Assembly: GCA_017792345.1 (NCBI GenBank) | Contig: CP051228.1 | Span: 2,556,501 to 2,620,500 of the forward strand | Reading direction: 5' to 3' | Origin: Mesoflavibacter sp. | GTDB lineage: Bacteria; Pseudomonadota; Alphaproteobacteria; UBA8366; Aestuariispiraceae | Length of the DNA: 64,000 nucleotides | Part shown: in pieces, positions 49,211 through 57,837 of the stretch | Layout of the letters: every line of letters starts with the position of its first letter | How positions within the stretch are numbered: the first letter of the stretch is position 1 | Translations under genes and position numbers: made by a program | The notes under the pieces: model-generated | Seen by the model: only the letters and a program-made list of their open reading frames with translations | Told to the model about the DNA's origin: nothing | Database searches by the model: none

Positions 49211-50722
49211 CTACTCCGCGACGCGGGCCATGCGGGTATCGTACTGCGTCCGGTCGGCGGGGAAGTTGATCGTCACGGCCGTCCCCTTGTTCGGGGCGCT
49301 GGTCAGGGTCAGCCGGCCGCCATGCAACTCGGCCAGCATCCGGACCAGCGGCAGGCCGAGCCCGGTACCCGCATGCTTGCGGGTATAGGCGCTATCGACC
49401 TGGACGAAGGGCTGCAGGATGCGTTCCTGATCCTTCTCGGCGATCCCGATCCCGGTATCCGTGACCGCGATGTCCAACCCGCCATTGACCGCCGGCCGGC
49501 AGGTGATCGTGATTGTTCCGCCGGAGGGGGTGAATTTGACTGCATTCGATAGCAGGTTCAGCACCATCTGACGGACTTTGCGCTCGTCGCCGCGCAGGGC
49601 CGGGGTCGAGGCCGGGACGCTGGCATGGATGGTCAGCCCCTTTTCCTGCGCGCCGTTCCGCACCATGCCGGTGCAGGCCTCGATCGTCGCACCGACATCC
49701 ATCACGGCTTCCTGCAAATCGAGCTTTCCCGCCTCCGCCTTGGACAGGTCCAGCAGGTCGTTGATCAGGGTCAGCAGATGGATGCCGCTTTCGCGAATGT
49801 CCTTCGCATATTCCTTGCGCAGATCCTTGTCCGTGACGGAATCCCCGCCCAGCAGCTCCGCAAACCCGATGATGGAGTTCAGGGGGGTGCGGAATTCATG
49901 GCTCATATTCGCCAGGAATTGACTTTTTGCACGGCTGGCGGCCAGGGCTTCGTCATGCGCGCGTTTCAGCTCGGACGTGCGCTCCCGCACCCGCCGCTCC
50001 AGGCTGACCCGTGCGCCTTCCAGTTCGATTTCGTTCCGGTGCTGTCGGTCGCGCATCTTGTTGAAGGCGCGGAAGACGTCGCCGACCTCATCATCGCGGA
50101 TCGGTACGGCGCGTTCCACGCCGCGCCCCTGATCGGTTTGATTGATGATCGCGATCAATTGGGCCAGGGGGTCGCCAACGATCCGCCGATAGACGAAGGA
50201 CCCGACGATCACGATGGCGGCAAGCAGCATCGCCGACAGCGTACCGGCGAAGGTCAATCGATCGGCCATGGCGTCGATCAACCGCTTGTCCGTCAGCACA
50301 ACGCGGATACGCCCAACCGGGATCGCGTCGTCGCCGACGCCGATATTCAATATCTTTGAAAAGACCAGGTCCGCACCGGGACGGACTTCGCTGCGTGCCA
50401 CCTCCGCGATGGGATGGCCCTGGGCGTCGAACACACCGATTGACGCCACATCGCGGTCGTTGACGGCGTTGGCGATCACGGCCTGAACCAGTCGGCGCTC
50501 GTTCTGGGCAACCGGCTCCGCCAGAATGATGGACAGGTTTGCCCCCATCCGGTCGACGCGGTCGCGCAAGGATTCCCGCGCGTTCTGATAGGTGAAGATT
50601 TCGACCAGGGCGACGAACAGGACGATGACGACGATCACCGCCGGGACATAGGCGATTAGGAAGCGGCCATGCACCGTCCGATTCAGGCGGCGTCCTTGCG
50701 GCTGCGGCTCCTCGTCACTCAT
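49211..50722 (-). CDS. Membrane sensor histidine kinase
   Basis: A 503-residue protein. TM1 is at about 20-42, a ~115-residue periplasmic domain follows, TM2 is at 161-178, then HAMP and a coiled coil (about 225-265). H275 lies in FLANMSHEFRTPLNSII, and HATPase_c motifs DTGIGIAEKD and GTGLGLPLV follow. No response regulator is adjacent. It is convergent with ppdK. Confidence 0.9.
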   Translation of the reverse strand: MSDEEPQPQGRRLNRTVHGRFLIAYVPAVIVVIVLFVALVEIFTYQNARESLRDRVDRMGANLSIILAEPVAQNERRLVQAVIANAVNDRDVASIGVFDAQGHPIAEVARSEVRPGADLVFSKILNIGVGDDAIPVGRIRVVLTDKRLIDAMADRLTFAGTLSAMLLAAIVIVGSFVYRRIVGDPLAQLIAIINQTDQGRGVERAVPIRDDEVGDVFRAFNKMRDRQHRNEIELEGARVSLERRVRERTSELKRAHDEALAASRAKSQFLANMSHEFRTPLNSIIGFAELLGGDSVTDKDLRKEYAKDIRESGIHLLTLINDLLDLSKAEAGKLDLQEAVMDVGATIEACTGMVRNGAQEKGLTIHASVPASTPALRGDERKVRQMVLNLLSNAVKFTPSGGTITITCRPAVNGGLDIAVTDTGIGIAEKDQERILQPFVQVDSAYTRKHAGTGLGLPLVRMLAELHGGRLTLTSAPNKGTAVTINFPADRTQYDTRMARVAE

Positions 50723-50810
50723 CGATGCTGGCCCCCCGGATGGCGATCCCACCCTCAAAGCCGGAGTCTATCGGAAGTGCTGCGATCCGCCAATTCCGGA
50801 TGTGCCGGGC

Positions 50811-51692
50811 TTACCGGGCGTTGCGGCGGGTCAGTTCCAGGAAGACCGCGCTCTGGTCCTTGTCGCCGTCGCCATGCGCCACGGTATCTTCGTAAAGGCC
50901 CGTGGTGACGCCGGATACCGGCAGATCGAGGCCCAGTGTTGCGGCGAAGGCCATTGCCGTGCGCAGATCCTTCAACTGGTATTTGGAGAACCCGCCCGGC
51001 GTCCAATTGCCCTCGCACATGCGCAGGCCGTGCTGCTGCAGGATTGTCGAATCGGCGAAACCGCCCAGAAGCGCCTGACGCACCGCCGCCGGGTCGGCAC
51101 CGCCGCGTTCGGCGAAGATCAGGGCCTCCGCGACCGTCGCCAGTGTGTTCCCGACGATGATCTGGTTTGCCAGTTTGGCCAGCTGTCCGGCACCGGCGGG
51201 ACCGACCAGGGTGGGCCGGCCCATGGCGTTGAAAGCCGGGCGCAGGGCGTCGAAATCCTCCTGCGTGCCCCCGGCCATGATCGCCAATGTGGCTTCTGTC
51301 GCGCCTTTCTCGCCGCCCGAGACCGGCGCGTCCAGATAGCCGACACCGCGCGCGGCCGCGCGTTCCGCCTGATCGCGGGCGGTTTCGACGGGGATGGAGG
51401 ACATGACGACAAGCCGGCTGCCGGACGCCATGGCCGGTAGAACCGGCGCGCCGTGATCGCCCTGATCGTTCAGGACGTGATCGCAGGTCGGGCCGTCGCT
51501 CAACATCACGATCACAAGGTCGGCGCCATCGGCCGCCTGTGCCGCCGTCTCCGCAACGGAGATGCCGCTATCCCGTAAAGCGTCCGACTTGGCGCGACTG
51601 CGGTTCCATGCCGTGACCGCGAAGCCGCCCCGCGCCAGGTTACGCGCCATGGGGGCGCCCATGATCCCGGTCCCGACAAATCCGATGCGCAT
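50811..51692 (-). CDS. NAD(P)-dependent beta-hydroxyacid dehydrogenase (HIBADH/GarR-like)
   Basis: A 293-residue protein. IGFVGTGIMGAPMARNLARGG is the dinucleotide site, LDAPVSGGEKGATEATL the substrate loop, and the catalytic Lys lies in LAKLANQIIVGNT. The family covers 3-hydroxyisobutyrate dehydrogenase and tartronate semialdehyde reductase, and the sequence does not choose between them. It is divergent from the TPP enzyme gene. Confidence 0.9.
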   Translation of the reverse strand: MRIGFVGTGIMGAPMARNLARGGFAVTAWNRSRAKSDALRDSGISVAETAAQAADGADLVIVMLSDGPTCDHVLNDQGDHGAPVLPAMASGSRLVVMSSIPVETARDQAERAAARGVGYLDAPVSGGEKGATEATLAIMAGGTQEDFDALRPAFNAMGRPTLVGPAGAGQLAKLANQIIVGNTLATVAEALIFAERGGADPAAVRQALLGGFADSTILQQHGLRMCEGNWTPGGFSKYQLKDLRTAMAFAATLGLDLPVSGVTTGLYEDTVAHGDGDKDQSAVFLELTRRNAR

Positions 51693-52002
51693 GTTCGCCC
51701 CCTTCGTTTTTGGTTCTGTTCAAACGGGCGGATGGTGGGACGAATGCGCGGGGAACTCCAGCCCGGAATCCCCGACGTTGCCGTCATGGCTGTTGTGAAT
51801 TGCCGCGCCCAGGATCGGCGCGCCGATTACACTCCCTTGGCGACAAGCGGAGCCCGGCCCCGGCGGCGGGGATTTGCGGCCCGGCGAGTCAGGATTTATC
51901 CGCACGGGCGGCGCCGTTCACAGCGCTTGCGAAGCGGCGCGGGCCATGGCTAGGTTCCCCCGACCAATTCATAAGACCTTTCCATCAAGGGAATGACGCG
52001 AA
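51693..52002. other. Divergent intergenic region, no gene seen
   Basis: These 310 bp lie between two divergent genes and probably hold both promoters. I see no convincing -10/-35 pair, gene or hairpin with a T-run. Confidence 0.5.
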
Positions 52003-53679
52003 ATGACTTCCGCGGCACAAGGCGCTATTCGGCATGGCGGCCGGATTCTGGCTGATCAGCTAAAAATCCAGGGATGCGACCGCGTATTCCTCGTCCCGGG
52101 CGAAAGCTATCTCGCGGTGCTGGATGGTCTGTACGACGTGCCGGAGATTGAGCCGGTCGTGTGCCGCCAGGAAGGCGGCGCGGCTATGATGGCCGATGCC
52201 TATGGCAAACTGACGGGTCAGCCGGGCGTGTGTTTCGTGACGCGCGGACCGGGGGCGACGAACGCGTCGGCAGGCGTCCATATCGCGTTTCAGGATTCGA
52301 CCCCGATGATCCTGTTCATCGGTCAGGTCGGTCGCGACATGGTCGACCGCGAGGCATTTCAGGAAGTCGATTATCGTCAGATGTTTGCGCCCCTGGCCAA
52401 ATGGGCCGCGCAGATCGACACGGTCGAACGCATCCCGGAATATATCAGTCATGCCTACCATGTCGCCCTGTCTGGGCGTCCGGGCCCGGTCGTGCTGGCC
52501 CTGCCGGAGGACATGCTGACCGAAACAGTCGATGTTCCGGACACAAAGCCGGCCAATCCCGGCTATGCCAAGCCGAACCGGGACGACATGGCGACCTTCG
52601 CCGATATGTTGGCGAAGGCCGAGCGGCCGATGATGGTGCTGGGCGGGCCGGGCTGGAGCGACGACGCGCGCCGATCGGTGGAGGCGTTCAGCGCCCGCAC
52701 CGGTCTGCCGGTCTGTACGTCCTTCCGGGCGCAGGATTACTTCGATAACGACCATCCGAACTATGCCGGGCACAGCGGCATCGGGCCGATCCCCAGCCTG
52801 CGCGATGCGATCCGCGAGGCGGATCTGCTGATCGTCGTCGGCGCGCGGATGGGCGAGATGACCACCAGCGGCTATACGCAGATGGACATCCCCAATCCGA
52901 AACAGAGCCTGATCCACATTCATCCGGACGCGTCCGAATTGGGGCGCGTCTACCGTCCGGACTTGTCCATTGTCGCCGCCACTTCTGCCTTCGCGGCCGC
53001 ACTTCAGGATGTCGAAGTTGCCCAATTGGCGACCAACGCCAAGCGGACGGCGGATCTGAACCAGGGATACCGGGACAGCCTGACGCCCCTGCCGACGCCC
53101 GGCGACGTTCGGATGGAAGAGGTGTTGAGCCATGTTGCGGCGACCCTGCCCGCGACTGCGATTATCACCAACGGGGCCGGCAACTACGCCGGTTGGGTCC
53201 ATCGCTATTACCGGTTCCGCACTTACCGGACACAGCTTGCCCCGACCTCCGGATCGATGGGGTATGGCATGCCCGCCGCCGTCGCGGCCAAACTGACGGC
53301 GCCGGATCGCGAAGTCGTCTGCTTTGCCGGTGACGGTTGTTACATGATGCATGGACAGGAACTGGCGACTGCGGTCACCCACGGGCTGGATTTGACGGTG
53401 ATCGTGTCGAACAACGGGACCTATGGGACCATCCGCATGCATCAGGAACGGGAATATCCGTCCCGCGTTTCCGGCACCGATCTCAGCAATCCGAATTTTG
53501 CCAAGCTGGCGGAGGCCTACGGGGCGCTGGGAATCCGCGTCGAGCGAACCGAGGATTTCCCGGACGCCTTCGCGAAGGCGCGCGCTCACAAGGGGCCGGC
53601 CTTGATCGAATTGATGACCTCGGCTGAGGCAATCTCTGTCTCGACCACCATCAGCAAGCTGCGCGAGCGGGCGAAATGA
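52003..53679 (+). CDS. Thiamine-diphosphate enzyme, acetolactate synthase-like
   Basis: A 558-residue protein with the three-domain ThDP layout. The N-terminal PYR domain has VFLVPGESYLAVLDGL and CRQEGGAAMMADAYGKLT with the catalytic Glu. The C-terminal PP domain has CFAGDGCYMMHGQEL and the metal-site SNNGTYGTIR. It is large-subunit ALS-like, but no regulatory ilvN is near and neighbours are not Ile/Val genes. A 2-oxoacid decarboxylase or lyase is equally possible. It overlaps the FAD gene by 4 bp. Confidence 0.85.
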   Translation: MTSAAQGAIRHGGRILADQLKIQGCDRVFLVPGESYLAVLDGLYDVPEIEPVVCRQEGGAAMMADAYGKLTGQPGVCFVTRGPGATNASAGVHIAFQDSTPMILFIGQVGRDMVDREAFQEVDYRQMFAPLAKWAAQIDTVERIPEYISHAYHVALSGRPGPVVLALPEDMLTETVDVPDTKPANPGYAKPNRDDMATFADMLAKAERPMMVLGGPGWSDDARRSVEAFSARTGLPVCTSFRAQDYFDNDHPNYAGHSGIGPIPSLRDAIREADLLIVVGARMGEMTTSGYTQMDIPNPKQSLIHIHPDASELGRVYRPDLSIVAATSAFAAALQDVEVAQLATNAKRTADLNQGYRDSLTPLPTPGDVRMEEVLSHVAATLPATAIITNGAGNYAGWVHRYYRFRTYRTQLAPTSGSMGYGMPAAVAAKLTAPDREVVCFAGDGCYMMHGQELATAVTHGLDLTVIVSNNGTYGTIRMHQEREYPSRVSGTDLSNPNFAKLAEAYGALGIRVERTEDFPDAFAKARAHKGPALIELMTSAEAISVSTTISKLRERAK

Positions 53680-54854
53680 CCGATGTCGTCGTCATCGGCG
53701 GCGGCGTCATCGGCAGCGCGGTCGCGTATTTCCTGGCCAGCGACCCAGCCTTCGGCGGCACGGTAACGGTCGTCGAGAAGGACCCGACCTACGAATTCAG
53801 TACTTCGGCGCGGTCCGTTGCGTCGATCCGCCAGCAATTCTCGACGGCGGAGAATGTCGCGATTTCCCGCTTCGGCTATGCCTTTCTGAAGGAGATCGGC
53901 ACGCATCTGGCGGTCGATGACGAGGCACCGGACATTCAGTTCCGGGAAGGCGGGTATCTGTTCCTGGGGGAAGAGGGCGATCGGGCAGCCTTTGACCGAA
54001 CCCTTCAGATTCAGCGGGATGGCGGCGCGGAGGTCGACAGGATCGACGGGCCGGCCGCCATCGCTGCGCGCTTTCCCTGGATGAATACGGAAGACTTGGC
54101 CCTGGTGCATCTGGGCCTTTCGCGCGAAGGCTGGTTCGACGGATACGGCCTGATGCGCGCCTTCCGACGCAAGGCCGCATCGTTGGGCGTCACCTATGTC
54201 GCTCAGCAGGCGGTGGGTTTCGAACGCGACGGAAACCGGATCGCCGCAGTCCAACTGTCGGACGGATCACGCATCCCGGGCGGGGTCTTCGTGAACGCCA
54301 GCGGTGCACGGGCGCGCTGGACTGCGGAAATGGCCGGGATCGAAGGGCTGCCGGTATCCCCGCGCAAACGCTGTGTCTTCTATTGCGAGACCCGGGAACC
54401 CATCCCGCAGGGCCTTCTGGTGATCGACAGCAGCGGCACCTATTTCCGCGCGGAGGGTCAGGGATTCCTGTGCGGCCGGTCGCCGGGTCCGGGCGAGGAC
54501 GATCCCGAGAACACCGATTTCGACGTCGATTACAGCCAGTTCGAAGAGTATCTTTGGCCGTCACTGGCGCACCGCGTCCCGGCCTTCGAGGCGATCAAAC
54601 AGGTTTCGGCCTGGGGCTGTCATTATGCGATGTGCCTGTTGGACGCCAACGCCATTCTGGGGCCGCATCCCGACGTACCGAACTTCCTGTTCGCAAATGG
54701 ATTCAGCGGGCACGGTATGCAGCAATCCCCCGCGGTCGGCCGGGGGCTGGCGGAATGGATCGCCTACGGTCAGTATCGCAGCCTGGACTTGTCGCCATTC
54801 GGCTATGAGAGAATTCTCGAAGGGCGGCCGCTGAAAGAAACGGAGGTCATCTGA
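53676..54854 (+). CDS. FAD-dependent oxidoreductase (DAO family)
   Basis: A 392-residue protein. The N-terminus has the GxGxxG FAD loop VVVIGGGVIGSAVAYFLA. The C-terminal NFLFANGFSGHGMQQSPAVGRGLAEWI is typical of D-amino acid/sarcosine oxidase relatives. It probably oxidises an amine or amino acid, and its partner ThDP enzyme may act on the resulting oxoacid (inference). Confidence 0.88.
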   Translation: MTDVVVIGGGVIGSAVAYFLASDPAFGGTVTVVEKDPTYEFSTSARSVASIRQQFSTAENVAISRFGYAFLKEIGTHLAVDDEAPDIQFREGGYLFLGEEGDRAAFDRTLQIQRDGGAEVDRIDGPAAIAARFPWMNTEDLALVHLGLSREGWFDGYGLMRAFRRKAASLGVTYVAQQAVGFERDGNRIAAVQLSDGSRIPGGVFVNASGARARWTAEMAGIEGLPVSPRKRCVFYCETREPIPQGLLVIDSSGTYFRAEGQGFLCGRSPGPGEDDPENTDFDVDYSQFEEYLWPSLAHRVPAFEAIKQVSAWGCHYAMCLLDANAILGPHPDVPNFLFANGFSGHGMQQSPAVGRGLAEWIAYGQYRSLDLSPFGYERILEGRPLKETEVI

Positions 54855-54856
54855 TT

Positions 54857-55486
54857 ATGGTCAATATCGAACTGTATGTGGCGTTCTGTCTGGCGACGAC
54901 CCTGTTGATTTTGATGCCGGGGCCTGTCGTGGCCCTGGTCATTGCTACTAGCCTGAAGCGCGGGACGCGGTTCGGCATGGCGACCATGCTGGGCGCCAAT
55001 GTCGGGACCGGCGTGTTGCTGATCGCCGGCGCGGTCGGCATGACGACGCTGCTGGCACTGTTGTCCGACGTATTCGATCTGGTCCGCCTCATCGGTGCGG
55101 CCTATCTGATCTATCTGGGAATCAAGGAGTGGCGGTCGCGCGGGACGATTTTGGACGAAGGACAGGCCGATAAGCGGCGGGGACTTTCCGCCCTGTTCGG
55201 GTATGGCTTCCTGACCGGCATTACCAATCCCAAGACCATCATCTTCTATGCGGCCTTCTTCCCTCAATTTGTGGACCCGACCCTGGCGGCCGGGCCGCAA
55301 TTGGCGGTGATGACGGCGAGCATGCTGGCAATCGCCCTGGTTTGCGACGGGGGCTATGCGGTACTGGCGGGGCGGGTGCGTCCATTCCTGATGGATGCGA
55401 AACGGGCATTGATCCGCGCCCGGATTACCGGGACGCTGCTGATCGTCACCGGGATCGGACTGGCCCTCGCCCGACGAGACGGTTAG
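54857..55486 (+). CDS. LysE-family amino acid exporter
   Basis: A 209-residue protein with five or six membrane spans. MPGPVVALVIATSLKRGTRFGMATMLGANVG is typed by its first 20 residues as LysE/RhtB, and GFLTGITNPKTIIFYAAFFP is the second signature. It exports amino acids or derivatives. GGAGG precedes ATG 54857. It ends the ThDP/FAD unit. Confidence 0.88.
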   Translation: MVNIELYVAFCLATTLLILMPGPVVALVIATSLKRGTRFGMATMLGANVGTGVLLIAGAVGMTTLLALLSDVFDLVRLIGAAYLIYLGIKEWRSRGTILDEGQADKRRGLSALFGYGFLTGITNPKTIIFYAAFFPQFVDPTLAAGPQLAVMTASMLAIALVCDGGYAVLAGRVRPFLMDAKRALIRARITGTLLIVTGIGLALARRDG

Positions 55487-55580
55487 GGACCACGGCGGCT
55501 CTTCCATCGCGGTCCGGACGGCCCTATATTGGCGCGTCCGCCGTTTCGGAAGCGGCCGAAAAGACGAGGAAGGGGATAGC

Positions 55581-55868
55581 ATGTCGAAAATGGGGAATGC
55601 CGTTCTGTTCTGCGCCGCGCTGACGATCGGCGGCGCGCTGACCGGGACCGCTTCGGCGCAGACTGTCGATGAATCGACGCGCGATATTCCGGGCCGCTAT
55701 GCCGTGGTTGAGACTGATAGCGGGCCTGTTCTGGTCGATACCGCCTTCGGCCGTACCTGGGTCATGGTGAAACAGGGCGATGGCTTTGCCTGGCGCCGGG
55801 TGTTCCTGGAAGCCCAGGCTGAGCCCCCGGCCGGAATGGTGCGTCGCCCGCCCAAACTTAAGAACTGA
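55581..55868 (+). CDS. Small secreted protein, unrecognised
   Basis: A 95-residue protein with a signal peptide (about 1-28, ending GTASAQT). The mature part is short, with RYAVVETDSGPVLVDTAFGRTWVMV, and Pro-rich at the C-terminus. No family is recognised. A good ribosome site (AGGAAGGGG) precedes ATG 55581. Confidence 0.65.
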   Translation: MSKMGNAVLFCAALTIGGALTGTASAQTVDESTRDIPGRYAVVETDSGPVLVDTAFGRTWVMVKQGDGFAWRRVFLEAQAEPPAGMVRRPPKLKN

Positions 55869-56037
55869 CGACCTTCCGCCGGGCAGGTTTGGGGATTCGC
55901 GGTCCTTGGGCCGCGAAATTAACCGCCTATGACTCTTGCATTACAATTCCGACCGGCTCAAAGTTGCACCGCAACATAGAAAGGACTGCGGCCTGATTTC
56001 GGGACCGTGGCCGGTAAATGCGGGAAAGGAGGCGGCG

Positions 56038-56910
56038 ATGTTCAAGACCATCGGCGTCATAGGGGCGGGCCAGATGGGCCACGGCATCGCCCATGCGTCG
56101 GCGTTGGCCGGTGCGAATATTCGTCTGATCGACGTTTCGCCGGAGGCTCTGACCGATGCCGTCGACCGGATTCGGTCGTTCATGGGCAAACAGGCCGGCC
56201 GCGGCGTTATCGAGGAAGCAGAGATCGAGCCTGCATTGGCTCGGATCAAGACCGGGACCGACTATGCCCTGCTGTCCGATTGCGACATGGTGATCGAAAG
56301 TGCGACCGAAAATGAGGGCATCAAGCGCGACATCCTGAAACGCGCCATCGAACACATGCCTGCGGACGCCCTGCTGTCGACCAACACGTCGTCGATTTCG
56401 ATCACGCGCTTGGCGGCCAATACCGACCGGCCGGACCGGTTCTGCGGCTGTCATTTCATGAACCCGGTCCCCGCCATGCCGTTGGTGGAGTTGATCCGAG
56501 GGCTGGCGACGACCGACGAGACTTTCGAGAAGTTCCGAGCCTATGCCGAAGGCCTGGGCAAGACGGTTGCGGTGTCGGAAGATTTCCCTGGTTTCATCGT
56601 GAACCGGATCCTTCTGCCGATGATCAACGAGGCGATCTATACCCTGTATGAAGGGGTCGGGACCGTCACCGCGATCGACACGGCGATGAAGCTGGGCACG
56701 CGGCATCCGTTGGGACCGTTGGAACTGGCGGATTTCATCGGGCTGGATACCTGTCTGGCGATCCTGTCGGTGCTGCATGGCGATCTGGCGGACGCGAAGT
56801 ACCGGCCCTGTCCGTTGCTGGTGAAGTATGTCGAGGCGGGATGGCTCGGGGTTAAGACCGGTCGCGGCTTCTACGATTATGCCGAAGAAACACCCCGCCC
56901 GACGCGATAG
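56038..56910 (+). CDS. 3-hydroxybutyryl-CoA dehydrogenase
   Basis: A 290-residue protein. The NAD site is IGVIGAGQMGHGIAHAS, and SNTSSISIT-like STNTSSISITRLA and GCHFMNPVPAMPLVEL with the catalytic His follow. FPGFIVNRILLPMINEAI is the C-terminal signature. It oxidises (S)-3-hydroxybutyryl-CoA in fatty acid or butanoate metabolism. An excellent SD (AAAGGAGG) sets ATG 56038. Confidence 0.94.
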   Translation: MFKTIGVIGAGQMGHGIAHASALAGANIRLIDVSPEALTDAVDRIRSFMGKQAGRGVIEEAEIEPALARIKTGTDYALLSDCDMVIESATENEGIKRDILKRAIEHMPADALLSTNTSSISITRLAANTDRPDRFCGCHFMNPVPAMPLVELIRGLATTDETFEKFRAYAEGLGKTVAVSEDFPGFIVNRILLPMINEAIYTLYEGVGTVTAIDTAMKLGTRHPLGPLELADFIGLDTCLAILSVLHGDLADAKYRPCPLLVKYVEAGWLGVKTGRGFYDYAEETPRPTR

Positions 56911-56922
56911 AGCCGGCACGGT

Positions 56923-57837
56923 GTGACGATGACGATCGGGCCGGAATCCGGTGCGGCGGGTCCGTCGCGCGCGACGGCGCTGGTTTTGGCGCTGATCGGC
57001 TTGATCGCGGTCAGTCACGCGGTGATCTTCATCCGTTGGGCGGGCGACGCGCCGGCCCTTCTGATCGCGGCAATGCGGGTGGCCATCGGTACAGCCGTCT
57101 TCCTGCCCTTCGCCTTTCGGGGGGGCAATGCCGGGTCGATGCCGCGTGCGCGCATGCTTTCCGTACTCTCGGGTATCTTTTTGGCGGTGCATTTCGGCGC
57201 CTGGATCGAATCCGTCCAACGTCTGACCATCGCGGAGAGCGCCGTGCTGGTCAGCCTGTCGCCGGTCTGGCTGGTAATACTGGATGTCGCGACGGGCAAG
57301 GGATGGCCGGATCGGCGCACGTCGGCGGGCGTGTTTCTGTGCCTGTGCGGCACGGTCGCGTTGGGCTGGGACGGACTGACAAGCCCGACTGGCGAGCCGT
57401 TGGGCTTGGCGCTCGCGATTGTTGGCGGCATGGCCATGGCGGGGTATCTCGCCATCGGGCGGCAGGTGCGCCCGGTTCTGCCGACGGCGCAATATGTCTC
57501 GATCTGCTATGGCACGGCGGCGGTTCTGCTCGGGTTGGCCGGGATCGGTGCCGGCGTTTCTTTCGCAAACATTCCGGCAGAAGCCTGGTGGGCGATGCTG
57601 GCGCTGGGCCTCGTCAGTCAGGTGATCGGACACACGTCCTATAACTTTGCCCTGATCCGCCTGTCGCCGGTTTTCGCGGCGATCTGTCTGTTGGGGGAAC
57701 CGATCTTCGGGACCTTGTTGGGGCTGCTCTATTTGGGAGAGACGGTTCCCCAGACGACCCTGCTGGGCGGCATTCCGATTCTGATCGGCATCTGGCTGTC
57801 GCTTCAGGGCGAGATCAGCCGCCCGCAGCGCCGATAG
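56923..57837 (+). CDS. EamA/DMT-family transporter
   Basis: About 304 residues with ten hydrophobic segments in two EamA repeats. FIRWAGDAPALLIAAMRV in the first and NFALIRLSPVFAAICLLGEPIFG in the second are typical. The substrate is unknown. GTG 56923 or ATG 56929 could start it. Its last 23 bp overlap the convergent kinase gene. Confidence 0.88.
   Translation: MTMTIGPESGAAGPSRATALVLALIGLIAVSHAVIFIRWAGDAPALLIAAMRVAIGTAVFLPFAFRGGNAGSMPRARMLSVLSGIFLAVHFGAWIESVQRLTIAESAVLVSLSPVWLVILDVATGKGWPDRRTSAGVFLCLCGTVALGWDGLTSPTGEPLGLALAIVGGMAMAGYLAIGRQVRPVLPTAQYVSICYGTAAVLLGLAGIGAGVSFANIPAEAWWAMLALGLVSQVIGHTSYNFALIRLSPVFAAICLLGEPIFGTLLGLLYLGETVPQTTLLGGIPILIGIWLSLQGEISRPQRR

Noticed and set aside
52003-53679. 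Naming the ThDP enzyme ilvB or ilvG
   Set aside because: There is no small subunit gene and no Ile/Val pathway neighbour, so the specific symbol is not supported.
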